Assembly (NCBI RefSeq): GCF_019320115.1
Contig: NC_089589.1
Coordinates: forward strand, 25,032,690 to 25,096,689
Origin: Miscanthus floridulus
Taxonomy: Eukaryota; Streptophyta; Magnoliopsida; Poales; Poaceae
Direction: 5' to 3'
DNA length: 64,000 nt
Below the pieces are notes generated by a model. That model searched no databases, was not told the origin of the DNA, and saw only the letters and a program-made list of their open reading frames with translations. Position 1 is the first letter of the stretch, and each line of letters starts with the position of its first letter. Shown one piece after another: positions 12,047-24,164 of this stretch. The translations under genes were made by a program, and so were the position numbers.

Positions 12047-12439
12047 CTCGTGTGAGCATCATGCTTCCATCACACAAATTTTGCTTTTTGTCTCATTTGT
12101 GTGATTTGTGCTTTGAAATTGCTTGAGTGTTTAAATAGGTCAAATCACCCAAGTTCCAAATAGACAGATCCTAGATATATATGTTTTTTCTGGGGGGAAT
12201 ATTTGTTTGGAGAACAAAAGAAAAATGCAAAACCAAAACACAAGCTACTCTGTAAACAGCAGCAGCAGCTGAAGCCAACAGGCCGGACTCATAGAGGCCT
12301 GTTTGGTTTGAGCCCAGGCTAATTTTGGAGACCTGATTGCTCTCTGGGCTGAGAGCTGCCTGGGAGGTCTCCAAACAAACAGTCCTTAATAGCCTATGAA
12401 GCCTGAAACTGAAAGTCTGAAAGGCAGGATAGAAGTTGA
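12047..12439. other. Intergenic, with a possible 95-bp MITE remnant
   Basis: No gene seen. Around 12292-12387, AGGCCTGTTTGGTTTGAG and the right-end AGGACTGTTTGTTTGGAG (reverse complement) form short imperfect inverted repeats. No clear target duplication. Confidence 0.4.
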
Positions 12440-12445
12440 TACCAG

Positions 12446-13842
12446 CAACCTGGCGACCTCGTCGTCTTGGTCGCTCCCATTCCTGGCGACCTGCAGTGCC
12501 TGCTGCAGATCCTTGACCTGTTCGCCGGAGCGTCGGGTCTCGTCACTAATGTCGATAAGTGTGTGGCTTCCCCAATCCGCTGCTTGGAGCAGATGATACT
12601 CGAGGTACAAGAGGTGTTCCCGTGTGTGGTGACCACTGGCGGCAAATGCAAACTTGCATGGACAAGGGTCTGCCGACCAACTTGCTACGGTGGTCTCGGT
12701 ATCCTGACTTGCGCTTCTTCGGGTTTGCCCTGTGACTGCGTTGGGAATGGCTAAGCAGATCGGCGCCAGGAAGCTGCTGGGCCAGCCTGCCGGTTAGGCC
12801 AGAGCGCGCGGTCACTGCGATGGCCGCGGTGAGCATGTCCGTCGTTCTTGGGGATGGGTCCTCAGCCAGGCTATGGACCGACAACTGGTCGCCGTTCGGA
12901 CCACTGTGCCGCTTCGCTCCTGACTTGTTCGCGGCGGTCTCCAGGACAGGGAAGAAGAGATCAGTGAGGGACGGACTTTTCCAGCACCGGTGGGCGAAGG
13001 ACATTGTGGGGGCGCCAACGACTCAGGTGCTCTGCCAGTACCTGCTGGTCTGGCGTCTCCTCCGCGACGTCGACGTCGTGCTTGACCAGTTGCAGGTCGA
13101 CCGCTTCGTCTGGAAGTGGTCACCAGACGGGAAATACTCAGCCTCGTCATCCTACCGTGCCTTCTTCAACGGTTGTACGTCGTTACTAGGCGCGGCTGAG
13201 CTCTGGAAGACGAAGGCGCCGCCTAAAGTAAAATTCTTCTTCTGGCTTGCGCTGCATCGCCTTCTTTGGATTGATGAACGTCGGAAAAGACACGGCCTTC
13301 AAGATGATGATGTTTGTGCCCTCTGTGGTCAAGCGCCCGAGACCGGGGAGCATTTGTTTCTGGGCTGTATGGTCGCACGGGAGCTCTGGTTCTCCCTCCT
13401 GGCGCCGCTGGGGTTGTCCTCGCTAGTCCCTGATGAACCGGATGAAATCACCTCCTGGTGGCTGCGACAACGGGATAGGATCGACTCGTCGGCGAATTCG
13501 ACTTTCGACTCACTGTTGCTGCTGGTCTGTTGGAGCCTCTGGAAGGAACGGAACAATAGGACGTTCCAGAGAACGACGCGGCGAATGCATGAACTGCTCG
13601 GGGCGGGTGGTCGCGGAGGCGGACGACTGGGTGGCTGCTGGTTACCGAACGCTAGCCTCAGCTCACTCCATCTGGTCGCAAAATTCAGGAAACATGTAGC
13701 CGCAGTATTGTAATCCAGTAGCTAGGTTCCTTCCGTCACCTCTCATAATGGTTCCTCGCCGTTGTGACTGCGTGATTGTGGCTGTGTGACGTTTATTCAA
13801 TCCTACTAATGAAAAACGGGTGAATGGCTCGATCGAGAAAAA
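12446..13842 (+). mobile_element. 5'-truncated, internally deleted L1-type LINE
   Basis: Plus-strand remnant of the 3' third of an L1-type element: a piece of reverse transcriptase (LFAGASGLVTNVDKC-like, about 12490-12570), then after an internal deletion the post-RT segment with AWTRVCRPTCYGGLGIL (about 12655-12710), then the zinc-binding C-terminal domain. It ends with a short A-rich tail (GAGAAAAAAAG at 13835). AGTTGATACCAGCAACCTG at the left (12434) and AGTTGATTCCAACCTG at the right (13844) look like an imperfect target site duplication. Confidence 0.75.
12820..13713 (+). pseudogene. LINE ORF2 C-terminus, RVT zinc-binding domain
   Basis: Open for 297 codons. The WKTKAPPKVKFFFWLALH segment, followed by DVCALCGQAPETGEHLFLGC (Cys-Cys-His-Cys), is the reverse-transcriptase zinc-binding domain (zf-RVT) found at the end of plant L1-type ORF2. 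The LLLLVCWSLWKERNNRTF signature follows. The upstream SVVLGDGSSARLWTDNW motif is also typical. The ATG is internal to the original ORF2, so this is a fragment and not a gene of its own. Confidence 0.85.
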
Positions 13843-14016
13843 AAGTTGATTCCAACCTGATAATAAAAGTCAGATGAATCGACCCAAACATCTAATATAA
13901 TTCTGGCATTGAATAGTTGCATTCTACAATAATCTTCCAGGCAAAAAAAAAATCTCCACTGCAAACTATTACAAGAAAATTTACTCCTAATGAAACAATC
14001 ACAAACTCATTTCCTT

Positions 14017-15681
14017 TCATACAGGAGTCCAAACAGACACAGAGATCAAAGGTCTGGACTTCCAGCACAGCTGAAGCCTGCCCTTCTCATGCGCAACCCC
14101 AAAGCTCCTATTGAACAGCCCAACCAGCATCCTAGCCTGAGCAATATTGCAAGCACTCAGCTCACAAGATGTAAACCCTTCCAAAGCCTTTGGAGCACCA
14201 GCAGCCTCCGGTGTCACGGACCCGTAGTGCCCCACGAAGTCCTGTATCTTTGGCCCCACCATATCCTTCTCCACAAGCCTCAGGCACGCCCTGTTGTTGC
14301 TACTACTGCTGAAACAGCTCGACAGGGACTCGAACACCGTGGTGAAATGGTGCAATGCCTCAAAGAAGAAATCCACAAAGGAGGCCTGGGATAAATAGGC
14401 CTCTTTTCCGATTCTGACCAGCTCCTCTTCTATGACCACCACTGACTTGGGTTGTAACTTCCTCACACAGCCAAGTAGTAGCATCTGTAACTTGCTACCT
14501 GATCTGTAACACAGATTGGTTGTGTCACATGAGACAACCACTGAGCCTCCACAGTTCCTGGAGAAGTCATCCAGGTCCTCCTCATGGCGTACACAGAGAG
14601 AGTTGTACTGGAAGGGAAGGTTCAAGGACTCGGCAAACTCCGAAAGACGCCGTGCAGCTGCCTGATGAGTGTCGTCGCGGTAAACAGCATCTGTTATGAT
14701 TGCTGTAAGGTGGAGTGACTTGCCACCAAGGCGAGCAAGGTCTGACATGAGCGATGGCCACTGTATGCCCTCACCAAGGTTGAAGTCGATGACATGAATA
14801 TCCGTGTCGCTTATGGTGGCATCTAGAATGGCTTGATTGGCGGTGAAGTGTGCAAACTTGACATATGGCGATAGCTCTTGTATCATCTGGTGCGCTGACA
14901 TGATACCAGACTGCAATGGATCTGGCGGGTAGCATGGAGAGCATGCACCAGATATCCGGGATTGCAGGCCTTGGGCAAAGTGGTAGGCCAGGCGACCGAA
15001 AGAGCTGGTTGCAGCATTCTCACAGGTGCCAGCCAGGAGGCCATGAAGTTTTGAAAGCACTGCCAAGGCAAGGCTTGAATCCCCAGCCTCAACTGCATCT
15101 GCACCAGTGAGAAGGAGATCGCTTAAACTGTTCTCCTCCATGAGCTCATCTTGGATAGCTGCCAGGTTAGCACTCTCTTGGCACAGAAATCTCTCATCAC
15201 AATGGGTAGACACATTAACATCAAAGGCATGTTGGTCATGGGAATCACTAGAATCAATAGCAGTGGTGTCAAAGAACTCACAATCTTCTCTTACATCAGG
15301 AGAAGGATCAGCAGGTATGGCGGCATTCTCATGGAGGGTGAGTTGAGGAGACCATAGTGAATAGCTACTCTCTTCATGTGTAGGAAAGAAGAGAAGAGGA
15401 GAACAAGGATATGAAATGGTCTCCATTCGCTTGCGACTACCATAAGAGTTGGTTTGGCCTATGTGATTTAGTTCACTTATATACAGAACAAGGAGGCAAA
15501 GTGGGGAGGCAAGGTTGGAAGAGAAAAGTGTGCGGACCCTCGTGCTAATGCAAGCTAAACTGTCTGCATCTGGTAGCCATAGTGTAACATGGATATGACC
15601 AAAGGTGTTTGGCTCTTTGTGTGCCTCTACCAACTTCAGGGCCGGTATACATACTCCCGAAAATAAACTGTGCTGTATCAT
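14017..15681 (-). CDS. NSP2-like GRAS-family transcriptional regulator
   Basis: Single-exon coding region. Counted from the Met at 15426 the protein has 469 residues; an in-frame Met at 15681 would give 554. GRAS blocks appear in order: first leucine-rich repeat (LSDLLLTGADAVEAG, about 101-115), VHIID block (IHVIDFNLGEGIQWPSLM, 210-227), second leucine-rich repeat (about 260-275), PFYRE-like region (PKSVVVIEEE, about 326-335) and the C-terminal SAW block ending in WKSRPLISVSVW (455-466). MSAHQMIQELSPYVKFAHF resembles NSP2 proteins, GRAS regulators of symbiosis and strigolactone-related transcription that act in the nucleus with NSP1. The subfamily call is inferred. A TATA-like box at 15476-15484 favours the short form. 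A good splice acceptor (intron end at 15692) just upstream of the longer start favours a spliced leader. No frame damage is seen. Confidence 0.85.
   Translation of the reverse strand: MIQHSLFSGVCIPALKLVEAHKEPNTFGHIHVTLWLPDADSLACISTRVRTLFSSNLASPLCLLVLYISELNHIGQTNSYGSRKRMETISYPCSPLLFFPTHEESSYSLWSPQLTLHENAAIPADPSPDVREDCEFFDTTAIDSSDSHDQHAFDVNVSTHCDERFLCQESANLAAIQDELMEENSLSDLLLTGADAVEAGDSSLALAVLSKLHGLLAGTCENAATSSFGRLAYHFAQGLQSRISGACSPCYPPDPLQSGIMSAHQMIQELSPYVKFAHFTANQAILDATISDTDIHVIDFNLGEGIQWPSLMSDLARLGGKSLHLTAIITDAVYRDDTHQAAARRLSEFAESLNLPFQYNSLCVRHEEDLDDFSRNCGGSVVVSCDTTNLCYRSGSKLQMLLLGCVRKLQPKSVVVIEEELVRIGKEAYLSQASFVDFFFEALHHFTTVFESLSSCFSSSSNNRACLRLVEKDMVGPKIQDFVGHYGSVTPEAAGAPKALEGFTSCELSACNIAQARMLVGLFNRSFGVAHEKGRLQLCWKSRPLISVSVWTPV
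15476..15484 (-). promoter_or_regulatory. Candidate TATA box for the GRAS gene
   Basis: GTATATAAG on the minus strand, about 50 bases upstream of the Met at 15426. If used, the 5' UTR would be about 20-25 nt and the 469-residue form would be made. It lies inside the open frame of the longer form. Confidence 0.4.
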
Positions 15682-16369
15682 TTTTGGTGGCCTGCCAGAA
15701 AGAAGCAGAAGAAACTCAGAAGGCGTGCTGGGGGCATATTCCTGTAGCGCTTCTTGCTACGTGTCAGCATTTTGTCATATAGTCCATATACGAATAAGAA
15801 ATTCTATATATGCTGTGTTGCTATTTGCTGTGTGATCTTAGAATGTAGTCAAGTAGCAATTATAATTAAAAAAAAGCAATAAATGCAACACTAGATGCAG
15901 AGCATATGCTTCAAACTTCAACATTGTGCACAGTATGTATTCCAACAATATAATCTGATCCATAAAAAATGTGACGCTTAAACTTCATCTATGATGTGTC
16001 TTATATAAAAATAGTATACACACTTAAACTTTATATTTGATATGACCAGCTGAAACACAATTTACATATATCATACAATGTGTGTTCAATAACTACCAGT
16101 GAGTCAGTGACCAATGAGCTCATGACACCAACTTGCTTCCAGACTGAATTCTTTATTTCTTGTCAATCAGGCAATCATACAGCGCCGTTATTGTAGGATG
16201 ATAATTAAGTAGTTATGTTTTGGCAGATTCTTAATATAGTCATTTCAGTCTTTTTCTCTCTTCATATTAATAATTACTAGATGTTGCTAATACAGTGGAA
16301 TTGAATGAGGACAATCCAACAATGCTGCTTGTTTTAAAGAGTGGAGAGTTGTTGCAAAGAGGAACTTAC

Positions 16370-16523
16370 AGAAAACAATATCGCCACACAGACTTCTTGG
16401 TTCCAAGCTGCATGTTCCTATTGATATGAACCTTTTGTCCTGGCAAGAAATATGATTGATTCCAGAGAACGGCAGTGGCACCAGCTTGGGGATGGAGTAT
16501 AATGACGCACAGCAGAGCTTCAG
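16370..16523 (-). other. Candidate non-coding leader exon of the GRAS gene
   Basis: On the minus strand an acceptor (TTTGCAG, exon from 16523) and a donor (GTAAGTT after 16370) bracket 154 bases. A further donor GTGAGG follows 19205 in GC-rich sequence, and a pyrimidine-rich acceptor ending TTTCTGGCAG precedes 15691. Together they suggest a leader exon ending at 19205, this exon, then the coding exon. This is a splice-signal reading only; no transcript evidence is available. Confidence 0.3.
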
Positions 16524-19204
16524 CTGCAAACTTGCAAATGCTGATGTGTTGATCCCATCACCCCCCCCCCCCCCCCCAACAACCCCCCAACCCCAACAAC
16601 AAATAAGCATTAGTCAGAAATGTTTTTGGTACACAAGGACAAGCTATAAGATGTTGGAACCAGCACATCGTAAGAGATTAAGTCTGCACTATGAATTCAT
16701 TTAGCACTCTAATTCTCATGTTCAACATAGAAAGGATTTCAGAGCACAATTTAACAATACTAGGAAATAAAAACGAAAATTGAATACTTCTAAAATGAAA
16801 TTGACAGATTGGGATAGTTACAGAACACAGTCACACAACTACCTTCAAAACCAAATATATAAAAATGTAACAGGTGCACAGGTTTTGACAGAAAAAATAA
16901 GTAACTGATCTGTTGCCAGAGTTATATGCTTTAGTGAATTCAAGTATCATATATATATATGTCCCAGGTTTCATCATGGAGGGCTCTAATTAATTGCCTG
17001 AAACTGATAGGGACAATAACTTTATGGTCCATTTAGTCAACCATGGCTTCAGGCACTTAGTAGCTTACCATGCTCATGGAACGCCTTCTGTCAATGACAT
17101 CAGATGAGTTAAGGCCGGCAGGTGGAATGCCTCAGTATCATCCTAATCATAGCTAAGCAAGCAATGCAATTGGAAAAGGAAAGAAAGCATTTAAATTTAA
17201 GTATAATATACGTGAAACCTTCGTGATGATTTCAGGAGACATTGATGGAATTGGCCATTTACATAAATGTTTGTAACGAATTGGCCATTTCAGGAGTCAT
17301 ATATTGGGGGATCTGAAGATCATCACTGAGCATGAAAGAAAAAGTTGCAACAAGTGAGAGAAGACTTCGAGCATATGAGCTAAACTTATCAGCATTTTCA
17401 TCAATGTGACATAACTTAACTTAGTGGACAAAGATCATTAGGAATTCCTCCAATCAAATGCCTTAATAAGTTGTTGTAAGCATCTCTAACGATAGCAGAA
17501 GACAACAGCAGCATACCAAACTGTTGTCTCGTATATTCTGAGCATCAGCTCAGTGTGGTCTCCTTATAACCAGCATGGCTGAAGGTTCCTTAAGTATACC
17601 TTTGATTACCATTATACACTTCCTAATACAGCATAAGTTACACGAAGAAGAAATGAAAAATGAAGAATCACCAAGTGGCCAATGAAGTAAAGATGACCAC
17701 ACCAATACCGCAGAGTCTCCTTTCGGTTTTTATGAAAAAAGATGCACGCTATTGGCTAACTAGTTGAAATAATGCAGACAGCCTGTCAGGCTGAGCATGG
17801 TGCCTGTATCTTTTGAAGATAAAAACATGGTTCTCGGTCAAGATGCTAGTCTTCCTCTAGGTCAAACAAAAGGCAAGTCTAGATTGGCACATGTTAAAGG
17901 CTATGCTATTTTCTATTTTGCTGCTTCAGTGGTTAGTTTATCAATCGGCTTGTGGTAAACGATCGTAAATTTCCAGCCGAAACATTATTTTTCTCTCACA
18001 CAAACTAGCTAGCAGTACTTCTTCACGAACCAGCAACGATACGAACCAGCCAACCGAACAGGCTGACTAATGGTTATGTCAGCCTTTTTTTTTTCTGTCA
18101 GCACAAATTTTCTAGGGGGTACAAAACTAATACTACAGCATGGCCCCACCAATGACATAATGCAGTATGAGGTAGCTAAAGGTAAAGATTCCAGCATCAA
18201 GTCCAAAATGTAAGTGTGACAAAGCGGCAGTAGAAGACAACTGATATTTTGTCTATATAAAGAGCAAATTGGGCTTGTGTAGATATAAGTAAAATCAACT
18301 GGCAACTGTGGTGAATAGTTCATTTTCATCCTAGCACATAGAGAAACAAGAAGAATCAGGTTTGGTTATCCAAGCAGCACATCATGGAACAAGGGCGACA
18401 ATGGATGGTCAACTGATTTCTCTTTCAGAAGACTGGGCTGTACCTGAAACTGAAAGATGAGACTAGCCATAAATAAATAAATAAAGTTTTCACAGCTGCG
18501 AATAAGCAGACGCATAGTGAACTTTGAAAAGGGACATAGTAACAAAAAAAAAGAACTTTGTCAAAGTCACTTGCATGACCTATCTGCCTAACTACTGAAA
18601 ACAAAAGGACTACCAAGTTGCACTCGGTAGATTCCTGCTAACATGCTTAGCAAGCTAAGGTCCAAGGCAACAATCAGTCTCCAATGTTCAAATCGATATC
18701 TAATTCCTCCCAGAGCTGATGTTGCAATGACTCGTGACTTGGACTGGACATTTGTATTTGAGAGGTGGCATCATGTATGGTAGGTCCTCTTCAGGGGAAA
18801 AGAATAGCTTGGCTTTCTAAACAAGATTGGAATGATATTTCCACCAGGTAAGTTGTACCTCGTCACTCTTAACCAACACCCTTTGTTGTTTCTTACCCTC
18901 ATCACCCCCCCTGGAGCAGTAGCAAAACAAAAGTGCCTAGAGCAGTGTGGCATGTGTTTCTCTGCTATTTCTAATCAAAACTCATATAGTTGAGAGCCCA
19001 AGAAATTTGTAAAGCATGTACGGTACTAGGCAGCACACCTACCCATGATTTGATCCGAGAATCCTATCACGGATAACGTGGTTAGAACAGCAAGAACACG
19101 AGGCGATGATCATGCGTGCGTGCGATTCGCTTACGTAGTGAATCCTTACGTAGGAGGTATAACGACAATCCCATGATTGTTCGTGCGATTCGCCTGATCC
19201 TCAC
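16524..19204 (-). other. Non-coding, possible first intron of the GRAS gene
   Basis: AT-rich, with only short, unrecognisable open frames on both strands. It contains a run of 17 C (16561-16577), an (AT) stretch near 16951 and a MITE fragment at 17925-18066. No other gene seen. Confidence 0.4.
17925..18066. mobile_element. MITE fragment, grass GTTCGGCTGG-type family
   Basis: The right end (reverse complement AGCCTGTTCGGTTGGCTGG) and the subterminal ATTTTTCTCTCACA with CAGCCGAAACA are shared with the element at 56598-56726. The left inverted repeat is poorly preserved and no clear target duplication was found. Confidence 0.5.
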
Positions 19205-19852
19205 CTGCAGCTGCAAATCGCGCACGACGAATCGCCTCGCCGATAGGCAGTAGGCACAGAAACCTCCCCGGCTCCTGCTTGATTGCTTCCCCCAATATGA
19301 TGGCCCCCATGTGCGGACCACCAACCGTGTGAGCCACGCGACGCGCGCGCGCCGTGCCGCGACAACGAGCCCTGCACGCGGCGGGACAAGAGAACGCGGC
19401 GCGAGTCAGAGAATCTCCATGTGGAAAGCGTGGTTCGAAGTGCTGCTACCTGCATTGGGGTCGGAGCCTCGTCAGAGGTTGGACCGTCGTCGGAGCAGGC
19501 CAGGCCAAGTCGGGGGGCAGTTTGCTGTCGCTGGACGGCTCACTCGGCGCCGCATTGGTGGACGGAGAGGGTCAAGTCGGAGGTGGGACACCGGGACCCG
19601 TGATCTGGTCCGATCTCCAGCGCCGCCTCGGCGGGCGCCGGAGATGGGGGGGACTGGGGGAGGCGGCTTCGGCGCGTGACGGGTGGAGGGGCCGAGCTGG
19701 ACACGTGTCGCCCTCACCAGGTGTGCGTGCGTTCGTGGGCTTACTTAGTTGGGCTTCATTTTCGTCTCTCATGTACGGGGTATGGGCTCCCCTCAAAAAA
19801 AAAATGTACGGGGTATGGGCTGGGCTGGTTTATAACTGGTTCCCTAGGCGAA
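19205..19852. other. GC-rich region upstream of the GRAS locus
   Basis: CpG-rich from about 19320 to 19740; probably promoter/first-leader sequence for the minus-strand GRAS gene. Several overlapping open frames exist because of the high GC content, and none resembles a protein family. A direct repeat ATGTACGGGGTATGGGCT occurs at 19770 and 19804. Confidence 0.4.
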
Positions 19853-19861
19853 TTCTATTAA

Positions 19862-20749
19862 GAAAAAAGTCCACATTACCTCCTCAACTTTCGCGAAAGT
19901 CCGTTTTTCCTCCCTGAACTTCAAAATCGGGCAAAACACCTTCCTCAACTTTTAAAACCGTTCATCTTACTTCCCTGGTCCGGTTATAAGCGGTTTTGAA
20001 GGCGGTTTTGCCTTTTTTATTTATTTCGGCTGCATCTTTGAAAAATCATAGTAAATCACGAAAAAATCATAAAATGGAAAATCCAATTTTGTTGGACTCC
20101 ACATGAGTAGATCTATATAGTAAATGTATAATATAGTATGTTTTAGTACAAAATTTTTATGGTAGCTTTAGATCTATGCTTTTCTATAATTAAATGGAAT
20201 AATTCATAGCTGCAGTTCTATGGTCCAATTGTGATGAAATTTTTATGGTGGACTAATTATTGTATGATTGAACTGTAGTAAAATTTTAATATAAATAAAT
20301 CTATAATTAAGCTATACATGATCCAATGAGTATGGAATTTTTACTATAATTCAATCATACAATAATTAGCTCACTATAAAAATTTCATCACAATTGGACT
20401 ATAGAAACTACAGCTATGAATTATTTCAAGTAATTACAGAAAAGCATAGATCTAAAGACAGTAAAAACTTTATACTAAAGCATATCATATTATGTGTTCA
20501 CTGTGTAGATCTACTCATGTGAAGTCCAACAAAATTGGATTTTCCATTTTATGATTTTTCTGTGATTTACTATGATTTTTCAAAGATCCAGCCAAAATAA
20601 ATAAAAAAGAAAAAGACAAAACCGACTTGGGCCAGAGAGGTAAGATGAATGGTTTTAAAAGTTGAGGGAGGTGTTTTGTCCGGTTTTGGAGTTCAGGGAG
20701 GAAAAATGGACTTTCGCAAAAGTTGATGGAGGTAATGTGGACTTTTTCC
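19862..20749. mobile_element. Mutator-like non-autonomous element with very long inverted repeats
   Basis: The left half, beginning GAAAAAAGTCCACATTACC, is mirrored by the right half, ending GGTAATGTGGACTTTTTCC, so most of the 888 bp can fold back on itself. Flanks TTCTATTAA (19853-19861) and TTCTGTTAA (20750-20758) form a 9-bp target duplication with one mismatch, as expected for Mutator superfamily insertion. No coding capacity. Confidence 0.75.
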
Positions 20750-20758
20750 TTCTGTTAA

Positions 20759-22129
20759 TGGTCTAGGTTTGTTTCAGTGCACTGATAGGCTCGATACTCT
20801 AAAAATTCAAAATCATTTATCTAAAAAGATACCTCATCGACAGGTATGGACCAATTGTCTGAGAGATAAATGTTAGAAGAAAAAGTTTTACTAGAGCGGA
20901 TTTCGTCTTTGAAGGACAAAAGTCAAATATCAACGCTCATATATTAGTAGAAGCTCTTTAAATTTATCGATAGGTAGACATGTTTAGTTTTTGAGTCTCC
21001 GGATAGAGTTTGTAACATCCTACTGAATAAATAAAGTCAGTGCACCCCTCAAAAATAAATCAAGGATATAAAATAAACTTGATCGGAATTAGACAATTTT
21101 GAATTAGAACATATCTAAAAAACTTATAATTTAACATAGAATGAGTAGAAATAATTCGACTAAATTTAAACCACCATCCACTTATACCAGACCTAAAGGC
21201 CCATGAGGCCATGACACTTTTCAGAAGCGTGTGACAACTTAAACCACCAACATCTCGTACAATTTTTGCGAAATCTTCGGTTCTTGGATCCTTTTCATCA
21301 CCTCTTTTATTTATGGGCTCCTGTGCCTCAACTGATTGTGAGACTGTGACAAGAAAAATGACAATTCGCCTTTAAAAAATTGGTCCACATAAGAAATCCA
21401 AATGTTTTGGTTGAAGAAAATAGTGTTCGAACTAAGAAATTAAATAATGGTTTATGAAAAGAAATTCTGTCCAACTGGAAGCCATTAAAAGTATACTTGG
21501 CCTAGGAATATAGCATAGTTGTTCCTCATAAGCCATAAATTTTTTCCAAAACGATAAAAATATTCTAAAGAAGTATCACAACTATATTTGGTGCAAACTG
21601 AAGCATGTCTTGTCTTTAAGAGATTTATCGCTTAATATATAGTAACACATTTGCTTGGTTTTGCTCTAGATCCATAATAATGAATTAGTTGTGTACAAAC
21701 TCTTAGAGACCAGAGTAAAAATTCCGTTTTCTTAAAAAAATGGGAAAAAATCAGTACAAAAGATAAAACAAAGAATAGAAGACTTCATAAACTGAATCTG
21801 ATGATTTTTATGCCGATGGCTTTCAGCAGCCTGAGAACCACGAGTTTCGACCGGAAACCATTCCTTTACTATTACAGGGAAAACTTTACAGGGCAACAAC
21901 GACACGCAACTCGTCAACCAGTCAAGCCATTTTACTTTAACCCCCAGAACAAAAGCGATGATAGGTTGTCATGCATGAATGAATTTTTGATTAATGGTAC
22001 AGGGAACAGCTAGCTAACCTACAATGATTCATATCATACTGAATATGGTATACATCAGCTACCTTTACAGTACTTTAATTGAAGTTGGTATGTGATCTCA
22101 GGCAACTCCTGAGCTTCTCTCCTCAGTCC
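20759..22129. other. Intergenic and probable 3' UTR of the bZIP gene
   Basis: AT-rich with no recognisable gene. The last few hundred bases before 22130 should hold the 3' UTR of the minus-strand bZIP transcript. No clear polyadenylation signal could be singled out. Confidence 0.45.
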
Positions 22130-24128
22130 TCACATGAAATCCATGGAGTCACTCAAGGACTGGCCACCACCGTTTGAAGAGTTCTGGGGGTGATGGTTCG
22201 GATTGTGATGCTGGCCCTGGTGGCTGCCGAAGTATTGCATCTGCTGTGGTTGTGAGGAAATAGCTTGCCATCTGCTGCTGCTGTGGTAGTCCTCCATTGA
22301 AGGGATTCCCGTTCATATTAGGGACCTGCCCTACAGCTATCTTGAGCCGCTGGACTTCTTCTCTCAGGGCATCATTTAGAGCTGCATCAAACACAACCGG
22401 GGTTTCAACAAGTTGCTTGATAGGCTAGTTCAACTAATATCTACTTATCTGCTCAGAAGAAAACTATTTTTTTAGGGGAATAAAGTTTGGTCAGGAGATA
22501 ACTGACTCGGTTGATATCATTTGTCCCATGATGTTCTTGAAACAGGAAAAGTGAGTCTCTTTCTGGGCCTCATATGACAGTGGCTTAACACCTTCCAAAG
22601 AAAGACTAGGACATACCATCTCGAAGTTTAGCTTGTTCTTCCATGGCCTGCAACCGGAGTTTCAGCTCCCTGTTCTCGGTGGTTAAACCAGAGGTGTCCC
22701 TCTGCATTATAAGTAAATTGCAGCATGATAAAGGAAACAATATTAGAATGTGCTGAACCATAAATATATTAAGGGCAACAAAACCAACAATTGCACGAGA
22801 CGATGACTAACTAAAACAAAGAAATGCATAAGCTAATAATCCTGACAATAAACCACAGAGAGTTCTAAGGATGATTACCAGTGGAGCAATTAATTTGAAT
22901 TCATTCCAATCCAAAAATATCAAAATAGCTAAAAAGGTAGTTTTACTCACCAACAAATTCTTAATCCAGTTTAACACTTCAGAATATGTTTTTACTCTGG
23001 TTCTTCTGCCGTTTAAATGACTGGCCAAATTTTGTATATAGAGAGATAAATAAAGGATAACTGTCCCCTACCACCAAAACCAAAGCTTCTGGCCTAACAC
23101 CACCCCATCTGATTCCTCATCTCCAATCAATTCAGCCTTCAATCAGAACATCTATTTGTGACATGACCCTATCAACAAGTACAGAGGCATCTCCACTATG
23201 ACCCTACTTTTAGGTGTAATAAATCCTTCAGCAGTCACATCAACTAAAACAATACTTGCAGGCAAGATTGTTAAATAGAGAACTTAAAATTTATTGCAAT
23301 GTTTGAGCTGTGTTGGCCATGAAGTTTGGCCACGCATATAGAATTATTGTTGCTTGGCTGCAAAATAACATGGCAACTCTTAGTTCACACATCCACTGGC
23401 ACATCATTCACAATCCATATAGGACAAGAAGTTCAAGATGCAACTACACTTGCATGAATCAGGTTATTCTGCATCAGAGCATGCAGCAAAAAGAAGTGTT
23501 CTAAGTATCCCCTGAACATACAGCTAGACATAGTATCTACTCTACATCCATGAGGACCATACAAAATGAAAAGAAAAACAGTATACACAATGTAATAAGG
23601 TTTATCCAATGCTACTATATGCCCATTTATTACTTACTAAGTTCCTAGTATATCTAGTAATAAAATATATCAGGAATGCTACTTTAAGAGCGTGCACGCT
23701 ACCCTCCTCCTCGCCCACACACCCCTCGCGCACACCCCTGCGTCCCGCGCCCGCACTTGTCCCCTCCCCGCTCGTACTCTCTCGCTCTCTCTCTCCAGCC
23801 GCCGGTCTTTCTTCTCCCCGGCGCCCGGCGGCCTCCCCCCGCGCGCGACCATGGCGGATCTGGCCGCAGCGGCGGCGGCGGATCCGCCACTAGGAAGGCC
23901 CCTCGTCCTCCTCCTCCTCCAGCTGCTGTTGCTAGATCTGGATTTTAGGGTTCCGGCGAGCTCTCTCTCCCTTCCTCTCCAACTCCGGTGGGGTATAGAA
24001 TGGCTGGCCAGCCGGGGGGAGGCATGTAGGCCAGGCGGTGGGGAAGGTCGAGGGGCGGTAGGAGCGGTTTGGCCAGTTCGGGGCGGGGGAGGCTCGCTGG
24101 AGCTGGAGAAGATGGTGGTGGTGGGGGT

Positions 24129-24164
<36 letters not shown>

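Noticed and set aside
16561..16577. Proline-rich coding region over the C run
   Set aside because: The frame is created by a homopolymer in AT-rich non-coding sequence.
19311..19917. Overlapping 122- and 187-codon frames on the plus strand
   Set aside because: High-GC artefacts with no family resemblance; the region is better read as upstream sequence of the GRAS gene.
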